A stretch of DNA of 64,000 nt from Xanthomonas campestris pv. badrii (GCF_012848175.1 NZ_CP051651.1:1178001-1242000), one strand, 5' to 3'. Numbered from the stretch's first letter, positions 1 to 9,057 are shown. Made by a program: numbers and translations. Notes: generated from the sequence alone by a model not told the origin.

Positions 1-531
1 ATCGCCGAGGCGCTGTATCAGCGCTGGCCCAAGGCCGACGAAGGCGCATTGACCCGTGCGCGCGCCGAGCTGGTGCGCGAAGGCGCGCTGGCGGTGATCG
101 GGCGTACGCTCAACCTGGGCGAGCGGCTGACGCTGGGGCCGGGCGAACTGAAATCCGGAGGACATCGGCGCGATTCGATCCTGGCCGATGCGGTCGAGGC
201 GATCGTCGCGGCCATCTATCTGGACTGCGGTTTCGAGCGCTGCCGCGCGGTGGTGCTGCCGTGGTTCGAGCCCTCGCTGGCGGCATTGCCGGTCGGCAAG
301 GCGGAAAAAGATCCCAAGACCCGGCTGCAGGAATGGCTGCAGGCGCGGCAGCTGCCATTGCCCACTTACGCGCTGATCAGCGAAAGCGGCGACGAGCACG
401 CCAAGCAGTTCCATGTCGCCTGCATCCTGGAGCAGCCCGTCGCCCGCGCCGAAGGCCAGGGCACGTCGCGCCGTCTTGCCGAGCAGCAGGCGGCGGCTAC
501 CGTCATCGCACAACTGGATGTCAACACGTGA
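1..531 (+). CDS. rnc: Ribonuclease III, 3' part
   Basis: The open frame runs in from the window edge, so the start is missing. RNase III cleaves double-stranded RNA in rRNA and mRNA processing. The visible part carries the end of the nuclease domain, with the [20 protein letters not shown] block of its second catalytic helix region, followed by a C-terminal dsRNA-binding domain ([11 protein letters not shown] through [14 protein letters not shown]). The TGA stop overlaps the GTG start of era in a GTGA junction, so the two genes are translationally coupled in the usual rnc-era-recO order. Confidence 0.95.
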   Translation: MAEALYQRWPKADEGALTRARAELVREGALAVIGRTLNLGERLTLGPGELKSGGHRRDSILADAVEAIVAAIYLDCGFERCRAVVLPWFEPSLAALPVGKAEKDPKTRLQEWLQARQLPLPTYALISESGDEHAKQFHVACILEQPVARAEGQGTSRRLAEQQAAATVIAQLDVNT

Positions 532-1424
532 GCGAAACCACTCCCCACCGTAGCGGCAGCGTTGCCGTGATCGGCCGGCCGAATGTCGGCAAATCCACCC
601 TGACCAACGCCTTGGTGGGCGCCAAGGTCAGCATCGTGTCCAACCGGCCGCAGACCACCCGGCATCGCTTGCTGGGCATCGCCACCTTCCCCGAAGGACA
701 GCTGATGCTGGTCGACACGCCCGGGCTGCACCGCGAGCAGAAGCGCGCGATGAACCGGGTGATGAACCGTGCCGCACGCGGCTCGCTCGAAGGCGTGGAT
801 GCCGCCGTGCTGGTGATCGAGGCCGGCCGCTGGGACGAAGAAGACACCCTTGCCTTCCGCGTGCTCAGCGATGCCAACGTGCCGGTGGTGCTGGTCGTCA
901 ACAAGGTGGACCGGCTCAAGGACAAGACCGCATTGTTCCCGTTCCTGGCCCAGGTCAGCGAAGGGCGCACCTTCGCGGCGGTGCATCCGGTCTCCGCGCT
1001 CAAGCGCAAGGGCCTGGAAGCCCTGGTGAGCGATCTGCTCAAGCTGGTGCCCGAAGCCGAGGCGATGTTCGGCGAGGACGAAATCACCGACCGCAGCCAG
1101 CGTTTCCTGGCCGGCGAGCTGGTGCGCGAGCAGCTGATGCGTCAGCTCGGCGAAGAATTGCCGTATGCCACCACCGTGGAGATCGAACGTTTCGCCGAGG
1201 ACGGCGCGCTGCTGCGCATCGGCGCGGTGATCTGGGTCGAGCGCGAAGGCCAGAAGGCGATCGTGATCGGCAAGGGCGGTACCCGCCTGAAGGAAATCGG
1301 CGGCAAGGCGCGTCTGCAGATGGAGCGGCTGTTCGGTGCAAAGGTGTTCCTGGAAACCTGGGTGCGCGTGCGCGAGGGCTGGTCGGACGATGAGGCCGCG
1401 TTGAAGGCGTTCGGATACGAATGA
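528..1424 (+). CDS. era: GTPase Era, ribosome biogenesis
   Basis: Era binds the 3' end of 16S rRNA and assists 30S subunit maturation. The 298-residue product has the full G-motif set: GRPNVGKS (16-23), DTPGLH (G3) and NKVD (G4). A C-terminal KH domain carries the GKGG loop. The GTG start at 528 overlaps the rnc stop and puts Walker A 16 residues from the N terminus, as is usual. The much longer upstream extension of this frame only shadows rnc. The stop codon adjoins the first arm of a perfect 38-nt inverted repeat. Confidence 0.97.
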   Translation: MSETTPHRSGSVAVIGRPNVGKSTLTNALVGAKVSIVSNRPQTTRHRLLGIATFPEGQLMLVDTPGLHREQKRAMNRVMNRAARGSLEGVDAAVLVIEAGRWDEEDTLAFRVLSDANVPVVLVVNKVDRLKDKTALFPFLAQVSEGRTFAAVHPVSALKRKGLEALVSDLLKLVPEAEAMFGEDEITDRSQRFLAGELVREQLMRQLGEELPYATTVEIERFAEDGALLRIGAVIWVEREGQKAIVIGKGGTRLKEIGGKARLQMERLFGAKVFLETWVRVREGWSDDEAALKAFGYE

Positions 1425-1633
1425 AGCCGGGACCGGGGACCCGGGACCCGGGACCCGGGAAGAGCGCCGAACCGGTCATCCGGGGCGGATGGAAAATCGC
1501 GATGTGGGGCGTCTGCGGTCCTGCCAGCCTGGCGCGCGGATCTGACGGCGGCTTGCATTTTCAGCGGCGTTGCAAGCGATTGCTTGTGCTGGCTTTTCCC
1601 GGGTCCCGGGTCCCGGGTCCCCGGTCCCGGCTT
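1424..1633 (+). repeat. Perfect 38-nt inverted repeat between era and recO
   Basis: Arm 1 (1424-1461) is built from tandem GGGACCC units and begins at the last base of the era stop codon. Arm 2 (1596-1633) is its exact 38-nt reverse complement and ends 8 bases before the recO ATG at 1642. The 134-nt spacer holds no gene. In RNA the arms would form a very stable stem joining the end of era to the start of recO. No T-run follows, so it does not look like an intrinsic terminator. Confidence 0.9.
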
Positions 1634-1641
1634 TCCCTCCC

Positions 1642-2364
1642 ATGCTGATCGAGCACGAACGCGGCTTCGTCCTGCATGTGCGGGCCTGGCGCGAGACCAG
1701 CGTGCTGGTGGAAGTGCTGACCGAGCAGCACGGGCGGGTCGGGTTGCTGGCGCGTGGCGTGCAGGGCCCGCGCAAGCAGGCGCTGCGTGCGGCGCTGCAG
1801 CCGTTGCAACTGATCCAGTTCACGGCCGTGCAACGTGGCGAACTTGCACAGCTGCGTCAGGCCGAAGCGCTGGACACTGCCCCGCGACTGGTCGGCGAAC
1901 GCATGCTGGCCGGTTTCTATATCAGCGAGCTGTTGCTGCGCCTGGCCCCTCGTAATGATTCGGTGCCGGAACTCTACGCGTGCTATGCGCAGGCGCGTGC
2001 GCATCTGGCGTCGGAGGTGTCGCTGGCGTGGGGGCTGCGCCGGTTCGAGCGCGATGTGCTGGAGGGGCTGGGGTTTGCCTTCGATCTGCAGCACGACAGC
2101 GACGGACAACCGATCGACCCGGCGGCGCGCTATCGGCTCGACCCGCAGGAGGGCGCCATGCGGATATTGAGCGAACGTCTGGCGCAGGATCGGCGCGAAA
2201 CCGTGACGGGTGCGGCGCTGTTGGCCCTGGGGGAGGACCGCATGCCGGCCACCGAGGACATGCCCGGCCTGCGTCGCAGCCTGCGCAGCGTGCTGCTGCA
2301 TCATCTGAACGGGCGCGGCCTGAAATCCTGGGAAATGCTGGAGGATCTGGCGCGGCGGCGCTGA
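1642..2364 (+). CDS. recO: DNA repair protein RecO
   Basis: RecO works with RecR to load RecA onto SSB-coated DNA in the RecFOR pathway. The 240-residue product has the typical N-terminal OB-fold opening ([19 protein letters not shown]), the [12 protein letters not shown] block and a helical C-terminal domain. ATG 1642 is preferred; upstream in-frame starts would translate the inverted repeat into Pro/Gly-rich sequence. There is no Shine-Dalgarno: the bases before the ATG are C-rich repeat arm. recO follows era as in other gammaproteobacteria. Confidence 0.93.
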   Translation: MLIEHERGFVLHVRAWRETSVLVEVLTEQHGRVGLLARGVQGPRKQALRAALQPLQLIQFTAVQRGELAQLRQAEALDTAPRLVGERMLAGFYISELLLRLAPRNDSVPELYACYAQARAHLASEVSLAWGLRRFERDVLEGLGFAFDLQHDSDGQPIDPAARYRLDPQEGAMRILSERLAQDRRETVTGAALLALGEDRMPATEDMPGLRRSLRSVLLHHLNGRGLKSWEMLEDLARRR

Positions 2365-2477
2365 GCGGCACGCCCCGGCCAAAGCGCAGTGTGATGTGTC
2401 ACTCAACCTATCGCGTCTGGATTCTATCGACAGCCAGCCCATCACCCATGGGCGGCGCCGACGACGCTACCTCCGGC

Positions 2478-3200
2478 TCAGTGCAATAACGCGGCCACCG
2501 CCGCATGGAACTGGGTCTGCGCAGTGCGTGACTGCGGATCGCCACGTAACAGGCGTACCGCTCCAGCAAGCCGCGCGGCGCCGACGAATCCGCAGCTGGC
2601 CTGCAGCCGGTGCAGGTGACTGCGCAGGGCCTGCTCGTCGCTGATGTTCAGCGCCGATGTCACTGCGTCGCGGGTGCCCGGCAATTCCGCCAGGAACAAC
2701 TCGCGCAGCGCGTTGAGGTGATGCTGCTGACCATTGAGCGCGCTCAGTGCCGCGGCCTCGTCCCAGTCGCTGGCGGCGATGTCCACCACCCCGACCGGTG
2801 CCACGCTGTAGCGGCCGCGCGCCAGACCACGGCGCACTGCCTGTAGCAGGCGTTCGGTGGTCAGCGGCTTGACCAGCATTTCCAGGAAGCCATCGGACTG
2901 CAGGCCTTGCTGCATCGCCATGGTGCCGTCGGCGGTGTGCGCCAGCGCGGGGACGTCCGGGTGCAGCAGGCGTAACGCACGCAGCAGGCCGCTGCCGGTG
3001 CCATCGGGCAGATTGACGTCGATCAGCCAAAGATCGTGGCGACGTTCGCGCGCGCGGTCCAGCGCCGAGGACAACGAATCGGCCCAATCCACCTGGGCCG
3101 GGAGGCCTTCCAGTGCAGCCTGCAGGAAGCCACGGCTGATCGGGTCGTCCTCCACCAATAGTAAGCGTGGATGGGGTTCCTGACGTGTCGCCATATTCAT
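2478..3200 (-). CDS. Response regulator with receiver and C-terminal Hpt domain
   Basis: This 240-residue protein has a receiver domain (acidic cluster E17-D18-D19, phospho-acceptor D61 in LIDVNLPDG, Thr in AHTADG, Lys in VKPL). A C-terminal Hpt domain follows, with the phospho-histidine most likely in LHRLQASCGFVGA. There is no DNA-binding or enzymatic output, so it should pass phosphate within a phosphorelay; the partner kinase is not in the window. A strong AGGAGG six bases upstream supports ATG 3200. It is divergent from rlmD and convergent with recO. Confidence 0.85.
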   Translation of the reverse strand: MNMATRQEPHPRLLLVEDDPISRGFLQAALEGLPAQVDWADSLSSALDRARERRHDLWLIDVNLPDGTGSGLLRALRLLHPDVPALAHTADGTMAMQQGLQSDGFLEMLVKPLTTERLLQAVRRGLARGRYSVAPVGVVDIAASDWDEAAALSALNGQQHHLNALRELFLAELPGTRDAVTSALNISDEQALRSHLHRLQASCGFVGAARLAGAVRLLRGDPQSRTAQTQFHAAVAALLH

Positions 3201-3358
3201 GCTGCCTCCTTGTCAGCGGTGCCGCGGCCTGAGCTGCCGCGCGCAGGTGAAGTTTGCCTGTGTTTGGGTGGCGCGACAATTGCCGTGCCGCGTGGAGCGG
3301 CCTCCGTCGATCGCATCTGCGACAATACGCACCCTTTTTGCCCGCAGCCTGTCGCCAC

Positions 3359-4693
3359 GTGGCCAGAACCCGCAATCGCCTCGACCGTACTCCTTTCCAG
3401 ACCGCCATCACCGACCTCAGCCACGACGGCCGTGGCGTGGCCCGTCGCGATGGCGAGGGCGGCAAGGTCACCTTCATCAGCGGCGCCCTGCCGGGTGAGC
3501 TGGTACGTGCCGAGCCCACCGCGCGCAGCCGCCATTTCGACGAAGCCAGGACGGTCGAGGTCCTGGAAGCCTCGCCGCAGCGGGTGGCCCCGCGGTGCCC
3601 GCACTTCGGCGTCTGCGCCGGTTGTGTGCTGCAGCACCTGGAAGAATCGCAGCAGATCGTGGCCAAGCAGCGGGTGCTCACCGACAACCTCGAACGGATC
3701 GGGCATGCCACTCCGCAGACCGTATTGCCTGCCCTGGTCGGCGACAGCTGGGGGTACCGGCGCAAGGGGCGGTTTTCGGTCCGGCGGGTGGAGAAGAAGG
3801 ACAAGACCCTGGTCGGCTTCCGCGAGCTGGACCCGCGTTTCGTGGCCGACCTGTCGGTGTGCTACACGGTGATTCCGCAGATCGGCGAGAGGATTCCGTT
3901 GCTGGCGGCGCTGATCGAAGGCATGGACGGCAAGCGCGACATCCCGCAGATCGAGTTCATCGCCGGCGACGCGGCAGTGGCGCTGACCATCCGCCATATG
4001 CAGCCGCTCAGCGAGCGCGATCAGCAGGCCTGGGTGGAGTTTGCACAGGCGCACGGCTTTGCGATCTTCCTGCAGCCCGGCGGCGTGGACAGCGTGCATC
4101 CGCTGTGGCCACGCGAGGTGCCGTTGTCGTTCCGCCTGCCGCAATGGGATGTCGAGCTGGCGTTCCGGCCGCTGGACTTCATCCAGGTCAATGCCTCGCT
4201 CAACCAGAAGATGATTGCGCATGCGCTGGCGCTGCTGGATGCCACGGCCGAAGACCGGGTGCTGGACCTGTTCTGCGGCCTGGGTAACTTCACCCTGCCG
4301 CTGGCGCGGACGGTGCGCGAAGTGGTGGGCGTGGAAGGCGATGCCGGGCTGGTGGCGCGCGCCAGGGAAAATGCGCAGCGCAATGGCCTGGCCAACGCGC
4401 AGTTCTACGCCGCCGATCTCACCCAGGACCAACGCAATGCGCCATGGATGAAGCAGGGCTTCGACAAGCTGCTGCTCGATCCGCCGCGCTCCGGCGCACT
4501 GGAAGTGCTGCAACAGCTGCCATTGAAGCGCTTCCAGCGCATCGTCTACGTCAGCTGCCACCCCGGCTCACTGGCACGCGACGCCGGCTATCTGGTCAAC
4601 GAACAAGGCTTCACCCTGGTGTCGGCAGGGGCGATGGACATGTTCCCGCATACCGCGCATGTGGAGAGTATTGCGGTGTTTGAGAAGCGGTGA
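3359..4693 (+). CDS. rlmD: 23S rRNA (uracil-1939-C5)-methyltransferase RlmD
   Basis: RlmD methylates U1939 of 23S rRNA using SAM. The 444-residue product has an N-terminal TRAM domain (DLSHDGRGVARR), an Fe-S cysteine set around CPHFGVCAGC, the SAM motif DLFCGLGNF, LLLDPPRSGA, and the catalytic cysteine in YVSCHPG. The GTG at 3359 gives the usual length, although no clear ribosome binding site precedes it; the frame stays open upstream. The stop lies 10 bases before the first arm of an inverted repeat. Confidence 0.95.
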   Translation: MARTRNRLDRTPFQTAITDLSHDGRGVARRDGEGGKVTFISGALPGELVRAEPTARSRHFDEARTVEVLEASPQRVAPRCPHFGVCAGCVLQHLEESQQIVAKQRVLTDNLERIGHATPQTVLPALVGDSWGYRRKGRFSVRRVEKKDKTLVGFRELDPRFVADLSVCYTVIPQIGERIPLLAALIEGMDGKRDIPQIEFIAGDAAVALTIRHMQPLSERDQQAWVEFAQAHGFAIFLQPGGVDSVHPLWPREVPLSFRLPQWDVELAFRPLDFIQVNASLNQKMIAHALALLDATAEDRVLDLFCGLGNFTLPLARTVREVVGVEGDAGLVARARENAQRNGLANAQFYAADLTQDQRNAPWMKQGFDKLLLDPPRSGALEVLQQLPLKRFQRIVYVSCHPGSLARDAGYLVNEQGFTLVSAGAMDMFPHTAHVESIAVFEKR

Positions 4694-4703
4694 ATCGGAA
4701 GTA

Positions 4704-4772
4704 GGGAATAGGGAATCGTAACGGCGAACGGCTTATGCTTTTGCCATTCCCGACTCTCGATTCCCTATTCCC
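4704..4772 (+). repeat. Inverted repeat pair between rlmD and the CYTH gene
   Basis: Arm 1, GGGAATAGGGAATCG (4704-4718), lies 10 bases after the rlmD stop. Arm 2, CGATTCCCTATTCCC (4758-4772), is its exact reverse complement and directly abuts the ATG at 4773. The 39-nt spacer would form the loop. The C-rich arm occupies the place where a Shine-Dalgarno would be, and none is present. Confidence 0.88.
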
Positions 4773-5288
4773 ATGCCCCTAGAAATCGAACGCAAGTTTC
4801 TCGTCACCGGCGATGGGTGGCGTGCTGCCGCGCATGCGGTGATCCCGATGGCGCAGGGCTACATCAATGACCAGGCGGCGTTGCGTAGCGGGGCGCAGCA
4901 TGCGTCGGTGCGTGTGCGTGTGCAGGGCGAGGGCGCGTTCTTGAATCTGAAGTCGCGTGAGGTGGGGCATACCCGGCAGGAGTTCGAGTACCCGATCCCC
5001 GTCGCCGATGCGCGCGCGCTGTTGGACCTGTGCGTGGGCGGGCTGATCGACAAGCGCCGGCACCTGGTCGAGTACCAGGGACATGTGTGGGAAGTGGACG
5101 AATTTCTCGGCGACAACGCCGGGCTGGTGGTGGCCGAGATCGAGCTCGCCAGTGCCGACGAAGCCTTTGCCAAGCCCGAGTGGATCGGCGCCGAAGTGAC
5201 CGACGACACGCGTTACTACAATCTGGCGCTGGCATCGCATCCGTTCACGCAGTGGCGGGAGTCGGGATTGGGGATTGGGGATTCGTAA
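4773..5288 (+). CDS. CYTH-domain (class IV adenylate cyclase-like / triphosphatase) protein
   Basis: The 171-residue protein begins with the CYTH signature ExExK (E4, E6, K8 in LEIERKF). Further conserved charged strands follow (SVRVRVQGEGAFLNLKS, VWEVDEF, VVAEIEL). Bacterial relatives mostly hydrolyse inorganic triphosphate; a few make cAMP. This short single-domain form most resembles the triphosphatase group, by inference. The last nine residues (ESGLGIGDS) are encoded by the GGGATTG tandem repeat, so the repeat array has become the coding end of the gene. Confidence 0.88.
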   Translation: MPLEIERKFLVTGDGWRAAAHAVIPMAQGYINDQAALRSGAQHASVRVRVQGEGAFLNLKSREVGHTRQEFEYPIPVADARALLDLCVGGLIDKRRHLVEYQGHVWEVDEFLGDNAGLVVAEIELASADEAFAKPEWIGAEVTDDTRYYNLALASHPFTQWRESGLGIGDS

Positions 5289-5413
5289 AGAGCAAGGGTG
5301 ATGCGTCGGCCCTGGGCGATGCGTTGCGAATCTCCAATCCCCAATCCGCGTGTTGGGGCTTATGCTCTGCCAATCCCCAATCCCCAATCCCCAATCCCCA
5401 ATCCCCAATCCCC
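5263..5413 (+). repeat. GGGATTG / CAATCCC heptamer arrays around the CYTH-DsbA junction
   Basis: A G-rich array (5263-5285, units GGGATTG) sits in the last codons of the CYTH gene. An imperfect complementary copy lies at 5327-5349. Six uninterrupted CAATCCC heptamers occupy 5371-5412 and end 6 bases before the DsbA-family ATG at 5419. The sense-strand order is G-rich first, C-rich last. Copy number of such short tandem units is expected to vary between strains. Confidence 0.9.
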
Positions 5414-5418
5414 GCCTT

Positions 5419-6102
5419 ATGCGCATCGATATCTGGTCCGACGTGGTCTGCCCCTGGTGCTGGATCGGCAAGCGCCGGTTTGAGCAGGCGATTGCCGCGC
5501 TTGGCGACAAGGCGCCGGCGCTGGACATCCATTACCACGCGTTCGAGCTGGACCCGGAGGCCGGCGCGGCGCCGGTGCCGTTGCGCGATGCCCTGGCACG
5601 CAAGTTCGGCGGCACCGCACGCGTGGATCAGATGCTTGCGCAGACCCAGGCCACTGCGCGCGCCGAAGGCCTGCCATTGGACTTCGGGCGCGGCCAGGTG
5701 CAGGTCAGTACCCTGCGTGCGCATCGGCTGCTGTGGTTGGCCACCCACGAAGGCGATGTCGGTGCGGTGATGGAAGCGCTGTTCCATGCGCATTTTGCCG
5801 AAGGCCGCAACGTTGCGGCGACCGAGACCCTGGTACGTGCCGGTGAGGCCGGCGGTCTGGCGGCTGCGCGGGTGCAGGCGATGCTGGACTCCGATGAGGG
5901 CACGGTGGAAGTGCAGGCGCAGTTGGCACAGGCCAGCGCGCTGGGCATCCGCGCGGTGCCCAGTTTCGTGATCGACGGGCGCAGCCTGATCCAGGGGGCG
6001 CAGCCGCCGGAGAGTTTTGCCCAGGCGCTGTTGCAGCTGGCCGCTGAATCGGTGCCGGTCGGTGGCGCCGACGCGTGCGGGCCGGATGGCTGCGCGGTCT
6101 GA
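5419..6102 (+). CDS. DsbA-family (FrnE-like) oxidoreductase
   Basis: The 227-residue thioredoxin-fold protein has a redox-active CPWC motif at residues 11-14 and the cis-Pro loop in RAVPSFVID. The layout matches the FrnE / 2-hydroxychromene-2-carboxylate isomerase-like branch of the DsbA family. There is no signal peptide, so a cytoplasmic dithiol role is likely. A cysteine pair (ADACGPDGCAV) at the C-terminal end could bind metal or act in disulfide exchange. ATG 5419 follows six CAATCCC repeats with no Shine-Dalgarno. Confidence 0.87.
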   Translation: MRIDIWSDVVCPWCWIGKRRFEQAIAALGDKAPALDIHYHAFELDPEAGAAPVPLRDALARKFGGTARVDQMLAQTQATARAEGLPLDFGRGQVQVSTLRAHRLLWLATHEGDVGAVMEALFHAHFAEGRNVAATETLVRAGEAGGLAAARVQAMLDSDEGTVEVQAQLAQASALGIRAVPSFVIDGRSLIQGAQPPESFAQALLQLAAESVPVGGADACGPDGCAV

Positions 6103-6141
6103 CCTGCCGATGGCAGCACGTCTGTGCAAGACGTTGATCCG

Positions 6142-7158
6142 ATGATGCCGCCACGCCGTCCAACGCGCGTGGCGGTCATTGGTGCCGGTCTGGCGGGGCT
6201 GGCCTGCGCCGATGCACTGCAGAAAACAGGCGTTGACGTCACGGTGTACGAAAGCGCCGATGCGGTTGGCGGACGCCTGCATACCCGCACCGGACCGGGC
6301 TGGCAGTGCGACGACGGCGCGCAATACTTCACCGCGCGCGATCCAGGCTTCGCGGCCCTGGTCGAGCGATGGATGGCCGACGGGGTGGCCGCGCGCTGGC
6401 CGGCACGGGTCGCCAGTTGGGATGGCGCCACAAGGCGCCACTCGCAAAGCGCATTGACGCGGTTTGTGGGAACTCCCGGGATGGCCGCACCCGCACGCGC
6501 GCTTGCCGCCAGCCTGGATGTGCACACGCGGGCCAGCGTCCATGCGCTCGAGCGCAGCAGTGAGGGATGGGTGGTCAACCTCGGCGCTGCGACCGCAGCC
6601 GCAACGCAGGTGGTCGATGCAGTGCTGCTGGCAGTGCCGGCTCCCGATGCAGCCACATTGCTGGCCGATCGCGCACCCGCACTGCTGCACGTTGCCCGCA
6701 ACGCGCGGATGTTGCCGGCCTGGGCCGTCGTGCTGCGGTTTGCTGCGCCCATCGATCCGGGCTACGACGCCTTGTTCGTCAACGCCGGCCCGCTGCGCTG
6801 GGTGGCACGCGATTCCAGCAAACCCGCGCGCGCAGGGGCCGAGACCTGGCTGCTGCATGCCACGGCAACGTGGAGCCAGGCGCATGGCGATGCCACGCCC
6901 GCGCAGGCAATCGCCAGCTTGTTGCCCGAACTGGCGGCGCTGGGCCTGCCGCCACCGCTGGCCTGCGACGCGTATCGCTGGGTGGCGGCCAGTACCGATC
7001 CGCCATTGCAGACCGGCTCTGTCTGGGACGCCAGCCTCGGGCTCGGCCTGTGTGGCGACTGGCTGGCGGGTGGCAAGGTCGAAGGCGCCTGGCTCAGCGG
7101 AACTGCCCTGGCACGCGAGGTGGCCGGCATCGCGGCAACAGGCCCCAAGCCGCAGTGA
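6142..7158 (+). CDS. Renalase-like NAD(P)/FAD-dependent oxidoreductase
   Basis: The protein opens with an FAD-binding Rossmann motif (VAVIGAGLAGLACADAL) and the GGRLHTR flavin contact. It ends with the flavin-closing segment LGLCGDWLAGGKVEGAWLSG, the layout of renalase-type amine oxidases (about 338 residues from ATG 6142; an in-frame GTG at 6124 is possible). The substrate is unknown. It lies 154 bp upstream of an Fe-S photolyase on the same strand, so a light- or oxidative-stress link is a reasonable inference only. Confidence 0.8.
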   Translation: MMPPRRPTRVAVIGAGLAGLACADALQKTGVDVTVYESADAVGGRLHTRTGPGWQCDDGAQYFTARDPGFAALVERWMADGVAARWPARVASWDGATRRHSQSALTRFVGTPGMAAPARALAASLDVHTRASVHALERSSEGWVVNLGAATAAATQVVDAVLLAVPAPDAATLLADRAPALLHVARNARMLPAWAVVLRFAAPIDPGYDALFVNAGPLRWVARDSSKPARAGAETWLLHATATWSQAHGDATPAQAIASLLPELAALGLPPPLACDAYRWVAASTDPPLQTGSVWDASLGLGLCGDWLAGGKVEGAWLSGTALAREVAGIAATGPKPQ

Positions 7159-7312
7159 TGCGATGGCGTGCCGTCGCGTCGGTATCGATGCAGCACTGCC
7201 TGCACTGCACGCGCGTGGCAGCATCGCCCGGCATGCGTTCGACAACGTTGCACACACTGCTGCGCGCTACGCAATCCGCAGTGCGCGCCACGGCTGCACT
7301 GGGCCGACGTCG

Positions 7313-8890
7313 ATGACGCCGCCCGAACCCCATCCGACTGATCGCACGGCGCAGACGCCTGCCCATACGTTGCGCCTGATCCTGGGCGATCAGCTCAATC
7401 CGCAGCACGGCTGGTTCGCCACGCATGACCCTGGCGTGGTCTATGTGCTGATGGAGGTGCGCACCGAAACCGACTACGTGCTGCACCATGCGCAGAAGAT
7501 CCTGGCGATCTTCGCCGCGATGCGTGCGTTTGCCGCTGCGCTGCGACAGGCCGGCCACCGCGTGCGGTACGTGGCAATCGACGCCGCCAGCAACCGGCAG
7601 TCGATTCCGGCCAACCTCGGCGCGCTGATGGCGCATTACCGCGCGCAGCAACTGGAGTATCAGGCACCGGACGAATGGCGGCTGGATCAGGCCTTGCAGC
7701 AGTGGAGTGCCGCGCAGGCGTTCGTCACCCGCATGGTCGATAGCGAGCATTTCCTGACCACGCGTGACGAGGTGGCTGCGTGCTTCGGCGCGGGCAGCCA
7801 ATGGCGCATGGAAGTGTTCTATCGGCAGATGCGCAGGCGCCATCGCATCCTGCTCGATGCCGCCGGACAACCGGAAGGTGGGCGCTGGAACTTCGATCAC
7901 GACAATCGCGCGCCGTGGCCAGGCGATCCGCCTGCGCCGCAAGACTGGCGCAGCGCACACGATCACAGCCAGTTATGGCGCAGCATCGAAGCGGCAGGCA
8001 TCCGCAGTTTCGGCACGCCCAGTGCCGACGCGCTGCCGTGGCCACTGGATCGCGCCGAAGCGTTGCAGCACCTGGAGGCCTTCATCGAACGCGCCTTGCC
8101 GGATTTCGGCCGCTACGAAGATGCGATGAACACGCGTAGCCCGCGGCTGTTCCATTCGCTGCTGTCGTTTGCGCTCAACGTCAAGATGCTGCACCCGGCC
8201 GAAGTCATTGCGCGCGCCGAAGCCGCCTGGCGCCAGGGGCAGGCGCCGCTGGCCTCGGTGGAAGGCTTCATCCGGCAAGTTCTGGGCTGGCGCGAATACG
8301 TGCGCGGCGTGTACTGGTCGCAGATGCCTGGGTACGCGCAGACCAATCGCCTGGACCATCACCTGCCGTTGCCGCACTGGTTCTGGGATGGGCAGATCGG
8401 CATGCGCTGCCTGGCCGATGCGGTGGGCAATTCGCTGGCCAATGCGCATGCGCACCATATCCAGCGGCTGATGGTGATCGGCAATTTCGCACTGCTGGCG
8501 GGGCTGGACCCGCAGGCGCTGCATCGCTGGTATCTGGGAGTCTATATCGACGCCTTCGAGTGGGTAGAGCTGCCCAACACGGTGGGCATGAGCCAGTTCG
8601 CCGATGGCGGCCTGCTCGGCAGCAAGCCCTATATCAGCGGCGCCGCCTATATCGACCGCATGAGCGATTACTGCGGCGGCTGCCGCTACCAGCGCAAGAT
8701 GCGGGTCGGTGCACGGGCCTGCCCGTACAACGCGTTGTATTGGGATTTTCTGCAGCGGCAACGTCCGTTGCTGGAGAGTAACGCGCGCCTGGCGATGCCG
8801 TACCGGCAGCTCGACGGCATGGCGCCGGAGGTGCTGGAAGGCATCCAGGCCCAGGCCGCGCACTGGCGGGCCAACCTGGAGCAGCTCTGA
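7313..8890 (+). CDS. Fe-S-containing (6-4) photolyase / bacterial cryptochrome (FeS-BCP)
   Basis: This 525-residue protein belongs to the photolyase-related family that carries a [4Fe-4S] cluster. Its cysteines C366, C454, C457 and C470 have the spacing (88, 3, 13) that I recall for the cluster ligands of Agrobacterium PhrB. The N terminus (RLILGDQLN) and the C-terminal blocks (LGWREYVRGVYW, YCGGCRYQ) are typical. Likely function: light-driven repair of (6-4) pyrimidine photoproducts, with FAD and a lumazine antenna. ATG 7313 is the best start; the frame remains open far upstream as a shadow of the FAD gene. Confidence 0.9.
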   Translation: MTPPEPHPTDRTAQTPAHTLRLILGDQLNPQHGWFATHDPGVVYVLMEVRTETDYVLHHAQKILAIFAAMRAFAAALRQAGHRVRYVAIDAASNRQSIPANLGALMAHYRAQQLEYQAPDEWRLDQALQQWSAAQAFVTRMVDSEHFLTTRDEVAACFGAGSQWRMEVFYRQMRRRHRILLDAAGQPEGGRWNFDHDNRAPWPGDPPAPQDWRSAHDHSQLWRSIEAAGIRSFGTPSADALPWPLDRAEALQHLEAFIERALPDFGRYEDAMNTRSPRLFHSLLSFALNVKMLHPAEVIARAEAAWRQGQAPLASVEGFIRQVLGWREYVRGVYWSQMPGYAQTNRLDHHLPLPHWFWDGQIGMRCLADAVGNSLANAHAHHIQRLMVIGNFALLAGLDPQALHRWYLGVYIDAFEWVELPNTVGMSQFADGGLLGSKPYISGAAYIDRMSDYCGGCRYQRKMRVGARACPYNALYWDFLQRQRPLLESNARLAMPYRQLDGMAPEVLEGIQAQAAHWRANLEQL

Positions 8891-9057
8891 ACTGGCCAGG
8901 GTCCAGCGCTCCCGCCGCGTTCGATCTCGGCGCACAGGCAGTGGGCCCAGCTCGGGTTCGCCAGCCCTTGCCTGAATGCGCAATCTGACGCTGCCACGCG
9001 CATCTGCGACAATGCCGCGCTGCGCCCTCGTGGCGCCTGGCCCGGGAGTCCCCCAAC

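Noticed and set aside
5371..5412. Six-unit CAATCCC array as a CRISPR or satellite
   Set aside because: Units are contiguous heptamers without spacers; better explained as the C-rich arm of the mirror arrays.
5245..7257. 670-codon minus-strand frame opposite the DsbA and FAD genes
   Set aside because: Shadow of high-GC genes on the plus strand; His/Arg/Ala-rich translation with no domain, while the plus-strand genes have clear motifs.
6464..7312. Long N-terminal extension of the photolyase frame
   Set aside because: Overlaps the FAD gene in another frame; the photolyase family start is at 7313.
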